Assembly (NCBI GenBank): GCA_003427395.1 | Contig: BFEA01000223.1 | Span: forward strand, 410,784 to 448,276 | Direction: 5' to 3' | Source: Chara braunii | Lineage: Eukaryota > Streptophyta > Charophyceae > Charales > Characeae | Length of the DNA stretch: 37,493 nucleotides | In this document: piece by piece, positions 10,301 through 19,068 of the stretch | Position numbering within the stretch: the first letter of the stretch is position 1 | How the letters are laid out: each line of letters opens with the position of its first letter | Translations under genes and position numbers: made by a program | The notes under the pieces: generated by a model | The model's database searches: none | What the model saw: the letters and a program-made list of their open reading frames with translations, nothing else | What the model was told of the DNA's origin: nothing

Positions 10301-11444
10301 CGCTTACCTACTCGAAGTCGGCAGAAGTAGTGGCGAGGAGGCGAGGTACCTGTTGGTCGATACGACGCTCATCCTGTTGGCGGGAACAGCGGTGCCCATT
10401 GCCGCGGGGCTTGGGTACGGGGGGCGAAAGACTAATCGAACCGTCTAGTAGCTGAGTCCCTCCGAGGTTTCCCTCGGGATGGCCGGAACTCGGGTCGATC
10501 GGTCGCAGCGGGGCGGAGGGACTGACCGGACAGCGCTGCGAGGCAGCGAGGAGGCAGCAACCGAGACAACGGGCGGTGACGAGGTGAACGTAGGAGAGGC
10601 GAGTGGGGTGTGAGGGAACCCGAACGGTTATGAGTACCGGATGCATGCAGACAGGGGGNGATAAGGCGGTGGGAGGACGTCGGCAAAAGTAAACAGTTTT
10701 CATTGGGAAGAGAGGAGANTAGAGGTGGGCTGNCGTGCTGCTGATGCAGCCTGTTATTATCGTACCTAAGCGCAACCTATGCACCTGCAACTGAGTCTCG
10801 GGCTGGTGGAACGGTTGTTGGCTTGAGTGATTGCTGTGTCATAAGGCTNCTGTTTTGGTCAAAACTTGGACGACGGTCACAAATTGCTAATTANCACTTA
10901 CTGTTGAGTCAAGCCGCTGCGGTTGTGCAGTACAAACTGCCGCCTACCATTGACAGTAGTAGAGTACCTTACTGACCTTGCCTGGGCGACCATGAGCGGC
11001 GNCTATGGTTGGTAGTGGAGTGTGAACTCCTTGAGCACCACCTCGTCGGGATGCACAGNGGCAGTGGAATTCNGAGGAGAGAGACTGCAGCCTTTTTTTT
11101 AGCATGGTGGCGATTTGGTCNGGGAGCCTGTTGTTTTGGCCTATATAGAGGTCGTTGTAAGNTGNTGCTGGGTGTCGTTGGCCGCTACAGGTTGCTTCAG
11201 GCTGTTGTGCGGCAGCGATTGNGCTGAGGAGAGGTATTGAGACTTGGGGAAGTGATCGGGCGGGACAAGAAGGGAGATTAGTGTCAGGGCTTGAGAGGCC
11301 GACAAAGGTTTGACTTGGCAGGTTGGACTTCGGAGTTGACCCAGCTGGTCTTGTTTTGGCCATCATTGCGGGGCCCTCAAGTGATCCAAGATTACAAGGC
11401 CCTCTCCTGCGAGACTGAGAGCACCATTCTTGGATCTGAGCGAC

Positions 11445-11450
11445 TATAAA
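11445..11450 (+). promoter_or_regulatory. candidate TATA box in LTR
   Basis: A TATAAA word lies in cgactataaatttcc, followed by a C/T-rich stretch. It is present at the same place in the 3' LTR (about 31000). It is the best plain TATA consensus I see on the plus strand. No transcript evidence is available and 14435 is a competing candidate. Confidence 0.25.
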
Positions 11451-11870
11451 TTTCCTCATTCTGTCCTTCTTACTCTCAGTCTAGTCCTTGGTTACGAGAG
11501 GAAGGCGGCAGGCGGGATTGCAACCCGTAAGTCCGCGTCAAGACTCTGTGGGGAGTCCACCCACCGATTGNGGGAGCTCTGCCGGAACTCAGGAGGGGTT
11601 CTGGAGGCAGGGAACCTTCAGGTAAATCATCTTCATCCGTACAGCCTTCTACTACCCATGTTTGCCTATATCCCTGTAGTATGATTGCCGTATGCATGTG
11701 TTGTCCCTATGATTTTTGTTTTCTCTTCATGATCATTCAGACTAATTGGAAAGAATGTGTGAGAGTGAAGCCTTAGTTTCTACTTTGTTCTGATTGAAAG
11801 CAGACTAAGGATGAACTGGGGGAAGGTGGGAGGAAGGTAGACTGCATGCGTTTGACCGGGTCAACCAAAG

Positions 11871-12557
11871 CCTGAGCATTGTTTCTACTGTGAATGGCTC
11901 AAGGCTATGTTTATTTGGCTGTTTTCTGAAGGACCAGACATTGTTTCTACTGTGAATGGCCTGGTCGCTGTGTTTATTTGATTGTTTTCTGAGAGTCAGG
12001 CATTGTTTCTACTGTGAATGGTCTGGCTACCTTAGTTAACTCTGAGGGATTGTCTGATTGAAGGGGTTTAAATTCTTGTTTATTCTGAGGGACGATTTTT
12101 GGTCTAAGGCTAAGCATTGTTTCCATGGTGAATGGTGTAGCCTCAAAACCACGCACATAATTTAAACTAAGTATAAAGGAAAGTATTTTATGTATATTTG
12201 CATGTGAACTGGCAGCTGGGCATAGTTTCTACTGTGAATGGTCCAGCGTTAAGCCATATCATTCATTAAGAAGAGAAAAAAGAAAATACAAAATATAAAT
12301 AGAAATAGTTTGGGCAAGTTGAACATTGCTTCTACTGTGAATGGTTCAGTCCCCTGCCCATATTTGTCTTTTTCTTTTGGAAACAAAATCAGAGAAATAC
12401 TAATCTTTGGATATTAAACAGCTCATGACGACTAGACATTGTTTTCATGGTGAATGACCTAGTCGTCTGCCCAAAAGAAGAAAGAAGTAGTTGTGCAACC
12501 TGTTCGTGTATATCATAAAGACAAACTGGGCATTGTTTCCATGGTGAATGGTCCAGC
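11871..12557 (+). repeat. array of eight hairpins with a conserved CATTGTTTCTACTGTGAATG apex (5' LTR)
   Basis: Eight copies of a roughly 20-base apex lie 60-113 bp apart. Each is flanked by short arms that differ between copies but remain complementary within a copy. Examples are GACCAG/CTGGTC (11932-11937/11961-11966), AGGCTA/TAGCCT (12107-12112/12138-12143), GCTGG/CCAGC (12215-12219/12243-12247) and ACGACTAG/CTAGTCGT (12428-12435/12459-12466). The copy near 12315 also has an outer TGGGCA/TGCCCA stem. The apex itself begins CATT and ends AATG. In copies 4, 7 and 8 its centre reads TTTCCATGG or TTTTCATGG. The arm changes look compensatory, so structure rather than sequence appears to be maintained. 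Confidence 0.85.
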
Positions 12558-12825
12558 ACTTTGCTTATGTAAGATGGGTATAAGGATTCAAGAACTTGAA
12601 GAACTTAGGATGGTGAGAGTACTTACACTTGCGGTTTGATTTGCATGTGACTGGATGGGATGACTAGTTTTGTTTGGGTTTCAATTTTATAGGTAGTTGC
12701 TTTAGTTGCTCGCTACGTGCTAGAGTCATAGCAGTTAGTGTCAATTCCTGCATTTTCTGTAATAACTTTCTTTACTTAGGTCAATTCATGCATTTTCAGA
12801 GATCTTTTCTTATACTTGACTTTGT

Positions 12826-13492
12826 GTAAATCTAAGCAAACTACTTTTCCTACGGGAAGCGCTGCCGAAATTTCTACAAATCCAATAAGTTAGTCAACTT
12901 TTGACTTGTTAGAGTTCAACTAGTCTTTTCATATACCTGGCTTAGTTAAAATCTGGGAAGTCTCCTTTTCTAAAGGGAGTGCTGCCAAAATTTATGCTAA
13001 TTCAGGGAGTTAGACAAAATTGAACTTTGGGAAGCCAAAAGTTACTTTGAAAATTTGAACTTAGCCTTATATAAATTTTGGAATAACACTTTTCTAGAGG
13101 GAGTGCTGCCGAAATTTCCACAAAATTAAGGGGTTAGTTAAATTCAGTCTAAAGTTGAGCTCGAGCTTTCATTCGAGTTCATATCTGACTGAGTATAAAT
13201 CTGGAAAGTTTCCTTTCTAAAGGGAGTGCTTCCCAAATTTTTACTAATTCAGAGAGCTAGACATCATTTGATTTTCGAGAGTTATAGATTATTTATGCTT
13301 TTATATCTAACTTAGTATAAATCTGGGAAGTTTCTCTTTCTAAAGGAAATGCTGCCCAAATTTCTACTAATTCAGAGAGTTGGACAAAATTTGGCTTTCC
13401 GGAGTTAGAAATTATTTATATTTTTCGTATTTTGACTTATATAAATTCTGAAAAGGCACTTTTCCTACGGAAAACGCTGCTGAAATTTTCTT
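12826..13492 (+). repeat. six tandem copies of a 123-bp unit containing a two-part stem (5' LTR)
   Basis: Units begin near 12826, 12947, 13070, 13195, 13317 and 13440, a regular spacing of about 123 bp. Each has an AAAT-YTGGG left arm, a variable pyrimidine/purine inner stem and a conserved GTGCTGCC followed by a right arm ending AAATTT. Inner stems differ but stay paired: CTCC-TTT/AAAG-GGAG in copy 2, TTTC..TTT/AAAG-GAAA in copy 5 and TTTTCC/GGAAAA in copy 6. Between the units lies a less conserved spacer of about 75 bp. Confidence 0.8.
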
Positions 13493-14434
13493 AGTTTATG
13501 GGAGATAGATTATATTTTAACAGGTGGTGATACAGGCGATCTACCCAGAATAGAGGAGATTCTGCAGTTGGTCTATCTTTGGCTTAAGCACTGACTTAAA
13601 AGTAGACTTAGGTTTAACTTATAAGGAGATTTTGAGTGAGGGTGTATTATGGAGTTGTATTCTCCATACACTTATGATCTTAGCTTGGGGATTGATCTGT
13701 CGTGTGTTACAGGTCCTTTTGATCGTTTGATCCAAGTTCAGGGCTAGATCCAACTTGATCCCTTGAGGATCACTTTCTGTTATCACTGATAACAGGTTGG
13801 TTGTCGATCCGTCGGTTTACGACTCAATTTCAACTCACCCTCCACACTCAACCTAAAAGGCTTTAGCCCTGATGAATTTTATTGTTTCATTATGGTTTCA
13901 CCCGGGCTTTTATTGAATGGCCATTTAACAAAGGTACTGAGTATTTAATTAAGGTTGGTTGGACAAGAGTTTTGAGGCTTGCATGACTAAAGCAAGGGGT
14001 ATGAGTGTCGAAGGTGGTTGGGGTTGACTCCGTGTAGTGTGTGGGTTGTTGATTTGGTTCGTTGATGTGATTGCAGGTGTGTGCTGTGAATTAGATTCTG
14101 GATTTCGTTGCCTGCGAATCACATATATATGTATTATTGTGAGAGACCCCAGTGAGACTGTGAGAAGTGATCGTCACATACTTAACCCTTATATATGTAT
14201 ACATGGGTATACTTGGGATGGATGTTTGCATGGGGTGAAGAGCCCCCATACTAAAGTCCTACTCAGAGGCTGAGAATGAGGTGCTTAAGGGAGGCCTCTC
14301 CTTCTATTTTTGTTCTTGCTTTTTGATGATTTTCTTAGTCGGACGTTTGGTCCTGGGCCGGGATTCGAGGTCCTTGTCTAGGACATTCCAAGCCCTAGGC
14401 TCTGTAGGGGGGGGGGGTTCCCTCGCGCAGAGCC

Positions 14435-14444
14435 TATTTAAATT
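14435..14444 (+). promoter_or_regulatory. candidate core promoter (TATTTAAATT) near the LTR 3' end
   Basis: An AT-rich TATTTAAATT word sits in GC-rich sequence after a G run and cctcgcgcagagcc. It is conserved at 34023-34032 in the 3' LTR. If transcription started some 30 bases downstream, R-U5 would be about 0.9 kb. This is positional inference only. Confidence 0.3.
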
Positions 14445-15069
14445 GCCTACCGAGACACTCAGGCCGAGAGCCGGAGGTGCTGCGGCGGATGGACGACTAT
14501 TCCTTCAGCCGTGCAATGTTATGAAGGGTTAGACCCTCACGACACTTTGAGTCTGACACTTGAGTGTCATAAGCGGTACTCGGATCCACGAGGGACCGCT
14601 TGATTATGGACACTACATAGTACGCCATTATTGCGACTGCTTGCGTACGCCAGCATTGCAAATCGATATGAGTCAGCCCTGCGTCCGCGCGGTTTTATAC
14701 TAAGTTAGCGTGCGACGCCTATCCGATTTCCGCGCCGGAAAGTTATGGGGGCGAGAAGCGTTGTCGCGTCGTTTGTGTTGTGTCGTTTCGTATGTGTGTT
14801 GTTTTGTATGTATGTGTGTTCGTAAGTGGAGTGCGCGTGGTGTGTGGAATGCGTCCTAGTCGACCGACGACGGGTCGCGCTTGGGACCTCAGCCCCCCAA
14901 GATGCCGATTTGCGTGCGGGTTCGATGGAGGCGTATTACCGCGCGTACCCCCTATGCTACAGCGAACGAGAAACGCCATCGGCTGGTCCACCTCTGCGAT
15001 TGTAACTGATTAGCTTTCGTACTGTGGGTTGGTAGCTCGGCGGGGATACGCCCACCGAAGGGAGGTGAC

Positions 15070-15196
15070 AACTCCCGTAAGGTGTAGGTAAGTCGTGCCT
15101 CGCGTAGGCCCTATCCTGTCGTAGGGGCTCGCNAACTCCCGTAAGGTGTAGGTAAGTCGTGCCTCGCGTAGGCCCTATCCTGTCGTAGGGGCTCGC
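15070..15196 (+). repeat. exact 63-bp duplication joined by an N
   Basis: Positions 15070-15132 and 15134-15196 are the same sequence, separated by a single N. The 3' LTR has only one copy (about 34670-34733). This looks like an assembly or gap-closing duplication rather than biology. Confidence 0.85.
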
Positions 15197-15348
15197 GAGA
15201 GGTATGGCTGGCGCTCTCGGCTGGAGCGGCTTGCGGAAGCTCCACATGTATTATTTGCGACGAAGGATTTTAGACTAACTCCTGCCTGACGCGGCCGGGA
15301 GGGTCCCGCGCTGCCCCCGTGCGGTGCTGGACTGATGCGCTCGACAGT

Positions 15349-15366
15349 TGGCGCCGTTGCCGGGGA
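15349..15366 (+). promoter_or_regulatory. primer-binding site, complementary to tRNA-Asp
   Basis: TGGCGCCGTTGCCGGGGA lies two bases after the 5' LTR. From knowledge of plant tRNA-Asp(GUC), its acceptor end plus CCA is the exact complement of this 18-mer. It would prime minus-strand DNA synthesis. Its place fixes the 5' LTR end and the plus-strand orientation of the element. Confidence 0.93.
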
Positions 15367-15671
15367 TAGCGGAAAACCTACCGTTGTCCCTGGTGGAACG
15401 ACATCCGGGTATGAGAAGTGAATAAGAAAAGGCATAAAGGAGTGATGAGAAGGTAATGAAGGAATATATGAATGGCTAAGTATAGGTGAGGAAAATTTAC
15501 CGACCCAAGTACAGGAAGTATGAGGGACGATCGTGTTAACATTTGGGTAAAGTAAGTACTAAGGGTTAGGTAGGACGGATGAAATAGACCGGTCAAGGTA
15601 TAATGTTGAATAAGGGAATGTGCTTGTTTTTTTTCTCTTATCAGGAAGCTTGAAAATAAGAGGTTGTCAAG
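15367..15671 (+). other. untranslated leader between primer-binding site and gag
   Basis: These 305 bases hold no plus-strand coding sequence. It is the usual place for an RNA packaging signal, but I cannot point to one. A poly-T patch precedes the gag ATG by about 35 bases. Confidence 0.6.
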
Positions 15672-17525
15672 ATGCCTGAAACTGGCGACGCATCGGGTGC
15701 ACCCAAGAAAGGCCTGACACTCGATGACCTCATCGAGGTTATCGACCGGCATGAGAGGAATCCAAGCAATATCCCAAAGGTCGATACTTTCCATTTTTGT
15801 GGGGAAAGAGTCTCGAAATGGCTGGAGCGGGTGAAACAAGCTTTGGTCGGGGGGTCGTACTTTGTAAAGTTTCAATGCATCCTTCAGTATGTCCTCCACA
15901 GCTACCACCAAGAGGTGAAGAAAGTCATAGATGCAGCCCAAGGTAGCTGGGAGAGGTTCAAGGAGGGGATGGAGAGGAAATACCGCCTGGGAGACGGGTT
16001 GTTGACTACCGCGGACCTTGAGGCGATGAACAAAGAGGATTTTACGACGATAGGGGCCTTTGTTCAAGAATTTAAGAAGAGGGCGCGGGAGGTCCATGTG
16101 ATTTCAGAGGAAGCACAGTGCGCCATCTTCTTGGGGCTACTCACGGCATCGGAGGCCGTCGAGTTGACAAGACATGGAGGAGGTAGCACCAAGCTCACCT
16201 GGGCCATCATTGATAGAGGGGTGGAAGTGGGATGTTTGGACCAGGTCGAGCAACGTCAGGTACGCCTGCAAAGGCAGACGAGAAAGGAAAGAGATGCGAC
16301 CGCTTCTGGGACCCCGGGGGTAACAAGGATTGTTAGAGACGTATTGGCACAACTAGGGTATGCGACAAAGCCGGTAGTGCAAAGGAGGGTGGTGACGGCT
16401 GTCAAAGTGAAAGGAAAGGAACCGGTGATAGAGGAGGCTGTTCAGGAGGAGCTCTGGGAAGAGGAAGAGCCGGTGCCGCAGCACCTGACGAAGGTCCAAC
16501 GCAAAGTGCGTAATTTGGCGCAGGGCGGACAGGGATCAGGAAAAGCGCAGGCGCCTCAGCCCCAGGCAGCAGACCCTTTAAATGTGGCGGCTCCATCATC
16601 TAGTACGGGCCCCTCGCAAGGTGGGGCGCCCTCCTACGGACAGTGGCCCTGGCCGGTGATCAATGCAATTGTGCCATGGGGAAGCCCGCCGCCAGTAGCC
16701 GGACCGCAAACGAGTATGCCACCGCCCATTTACCCCGCAGCCCAGGCCCAGCCTGTGGCCCCGCCGCCGTCACCTGCTCCTAGTTCACAGGGCAGTGTGG
16801 CAGGAGGTGGGCACCAGGGGCAAGGCAATCAAGGCAACGGAGGGAGGGGTGGAGGAAGGGGGCGAGGCAGGAATGGCGGTAGGAGAGGGAGGCAATGGAA
16901 TGGTCAAGGCCAGGGGTACCAAGGCCAGGGGTATCAAGGCCAGGGGAATCAAGGCCAGGGGTACCAAGGCCAAGGGAGTCAAGGCCAGGGGTACCAAGGC
17001 CAGGGGTAGCAAGGCCAGAGGGATCAGGGAAGTCAGGGGTATGGAAGACCCCGTTTTGATTGGAGGACGGCCATCTGTCAACATTGTGACCAACAAGGCC
17101 ACACTATAAGGTTCTGTAATATAAGACGGGAAGATGAGAGGAGCGGGCTGATTTCCTCCACTATGGATGAGAATATCTACGATCAGTTTGGGGAGGCCAT
17201 TGACAGAAGGCTTGGAGGGGTGAGGGCGGAAGCCCAGCGAAGGGCGGCAGCTGGGCCACCACCCCCTGTCATGTTCAAGCTATGGCAGGAAAAGGAGGAA
17301 CCACCGATTAGGGTGGAGGAAGTGGAGAGCGATGAGGAAGTGGCTCAAGGGCTACGAGGAGGAAGTAAGACGGAAGAGCCCATAATCATCGAGTCAGATG
17401 ACGAGGATGAGGAGGAAAGAATGAAGCCTCCGTCCGTCTTATTTGGGAAGATGGAGGACCTGCTGGATAAGATGGGGAGGTACCAACAGAAGTTGGTGGG
17501 CCTCTGTGAGGAAGTGAAGGGATGA
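15672..17525 (+). pseudogene. gag: gag: capsid and CCHC nucleocapsid, with one in-frame stop
   Basis: Gag is the structural protein that packages the element RNA into virus-like particles. From the ATG at 15672 the frame gives a matrix/capsid-like region (about residues 35-175, with the W-containing helices typical of Ty3/gypsy Gag). A charged linker, a Pro-rich section and an RGG-type basic stretch follow. Next comes a tandem QGQGY repeat (about 16905-17030). A TAG at 17007-17009 replaces the TAC codon seen in neighbouring repeats. The same frame then continues to a perfect CX2CX4HX4C zinc knuckle (about 17076-17117) and an acidic tail ending in TGA at 17523-17525. Total length is about 617 codons. 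The stop lies before the knuckle, so a terminated product would lack the nucleocapsid. Confidence 0.9.
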
Positions 17526-17543
17526 AAGTCTAACATCCCCAAA

Positions 17544-18107
17544 ATGTTCCTCTATGACTCCGGCCCGGAGTCAGCACCTGGGCGACCCGGAGTAAATGTG
17601 GTGGGGTCGTGCCCACAATCGGGGATGAGGGGAAGACCCCTCACTCCGCAGGCCCGGTTGGCACAGACAGTGCGAACGAGGAATCAAGCCAAGGCCAGTG
17701 CCAGCCAAGAGCCTCCGAGGAGAGAACCCGAATCAGGGAGAAGGAAAGAGGTTGTGGAAGTAGAGGACGACGATGATGAAGAGGAAGAGGACGAGAAGCT
17801 GCGCAGAGAGGAGGATCGGAGAGCGGAGCAGCGGGCAAGGAAAAAGGGAACCAGGGGAGAGGCCGAACCGGTCATACATGACGGACCACCCAAAAAGAAG
17901 AAATACACGGTTCGGTTGGAAGAGGGATTTGACGTAGAGAGAGTAATTGATAGGCTGCTGGAAGGGCATAATGACCTCATGACCCTGAAGGAAATCCTAG
18001 CTTCAGCCCCGCGACTCCGCGATGAACTGAAGTGGAGATTGTCGCGGCGCCTGGTACCCAATGTCCATCTGGGTACGATCCTGCCCAAGGAGGCTGAGTG
18101 GGCATAG
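17544..18107 (+). CDS. acidic/basic spacer ORF between gag and protease, unknown function
   Basis: The ORF has 187 codons and lies in the same frame as gag, separated from it only by the TGA at 17523. It has a run of about 14 Asp/Glu (residues about 73-86), then a Lys/Arg-rich segment ending in PPKKKKYTVRLEEGF. A predicted helical segment follows that includes DVERVIDRLLEGHNDLMTLKEIL. It ends in TAG at 18105, with the protease frame opening immediately after in the same frame. It was probably a linker of a long Gag-Pro-Pol polyprotein now cut up by stops. No enzymatic motif is visible. Confidence 0.65.
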   Translation: MFLYDSGPESAPGRPGVNVVGSCPQSGMRGRPLTPQARLAQTVRTRNQAKASASQEPPRREPESGRRKEVVEVEDDDDEEEEDEKLRREEDRRAEQRARKKGTRGEAEPVIHDGPPKKKKYTVRLEEGFDVERVIDRLLEGHNDLMTLKEILASAPRLRDELKWRLSRRLVPNVHLGTILPKEAEWA

Positions 18108-18119
18108 TCGGGGACGAAA

Positions 18120-19059
18120 ATGGACTGGAAGTGTGTAGCCTGCGGCACGGTGGATTTGGTGGTGAAGGGCTCCAAGTGTGCGGCAATGGTGGACACCGGG
18201 GCCGAAATGAACATCATTCGGGGAGCGGACGCAATTAGACTCAGACTGGATATAAACCATTCTGACTCAATATTCTGCACGGAGCCAGCTGCAAGGTCGT
18301 TTTTTGTGGGACAGCCTCGAATGTGTTCATCGAGGTTGAAAAGTTGAAGGCCAGGACATGCTTCTTCATAATGCCGGACGTGGACCATGGAATCCTCCTG
18401 GGGAGGTCATTCCTAAGCAGGACGGAGACCGTGATGTTCAATAAACATGACAGGACTCTAATTCTTCTCTTATGCGATCCTGCCTGCGGGAATTACGAAA
18501 TAATTACATGCAGGAACACCGGGCCAAGGAGTATAAGGAACCGGCCCAATCCAGGATCATTCACGATCGAGGAGTCGGAAGGGGAGCGCCGGATGCTTCG
18601 GGCAGAGCCCGAAGCAGGAGAGAGGGTGGAAGCATTTTCCCTCAGCCTGTCAAATGTTGGGAAGGCCATGGACCTGGTGGCCGCGCATGAGATGGCAGAT
18701 CCGGATGCCATCCAGGCCTTGAGGGAGCAAGTTCTGGAATGCCCCGAGGCAGGAAGGTTGAANTTGGTATATCGGCTCCCAGGCAGCGGAGGGCACCCCG
18801 TATCAGCACAAACACAATCTGTGAGTCGGCTTTTTTTAGGGGACGGCTCAAGCAGGGTTCCCCAAGGCGGTACAAGACGGTAGACAAGAAGTGTCGCCCG
18901 GTTCCCGTCCTCGTTACAGAGGACGAGGAAGCATATTACGAGAGGGAACGAGGGTTGATACGGCGAATGAGGGAGAGTGCTCTAGCACGGCCATGTCGTA
19001 TCAACGAAGGGAACGAGGGGGAGTTGATTATAGGGGAACCCGACTTCCTACTGCCTTAA
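18120..19059 (+). pseudogene. aspartic protease and linker to reverse transcriptase, frameshifted
   Basis: The retroviral-type protease processes the polyprotein. The catalytic motif MVDTGAEMNII lies at about 18186-18218 in the gag frame, with a preceding CVAC pair. Near 18315 one base appears lost. The flap and the conserved ILLGRSFL motif then continue in another frame (ORF from 18323). A second frame change occurs near the N at 18763. From there to the TAA at 19057 the sequence encodes a charged linker in the frame used by the reverse transcriptase. Both breaks inactivate the copy, and the second could be a sequencing error. Confidence 0.85.
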
Positions 19060-19068
19060 GAGCGAACA

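Larger units (their letters stand above)
7664..15346 (+). repeat. 5' long terminal repeat (7,683 bp)
   Basis: It begins TGTCGGTGCG and ends GCTCGACA, giving a 5-bp terminal inverted repeat. It is followed after two bases by the primer-binding site. It matches 27126-34883 along its whole length, with several percent divergence and microsatellite length differences. It contains a (TA)n tract at 8354-8389, a GA tract near 10268-10299 and the two hairpin arrays annotated separately. Near its end a 63-bp block (15070-15132) is repeated exactly at 15134-15196 across a single N. The 3' LTR has one copy, so the second is probably an assembly effect. Frames inside it are not conserved as proteins. Confidence 0.95.

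Noticed and set aside
8804-11459. Many medium ORFs present identically in both LTRs (for example 10308-10790 and 10944-11459, minus strand)
   Set aside because: Their identity follows from the collapsed assembly segment, not from selection. Several contain N codons and none resembles a protein family.
11871-12557. CRISPR-like array
   Set aside because: Spacing is irregular, the repeated part is a hairpin apex with changing stems, and the context is a eukaryotic LTR.
15378-16097. 239-codon minus-strand frame opposite the start of gag
   Set aside because: It is antisense to the well-supported gag reading frame and explained by it.
17684-18388. 234-codon minus-strand Ser-rich frame
   Set aside because: It is a shadow of the acidic spacer ORF (Glu codons read as Ser/Phe on the other strand).
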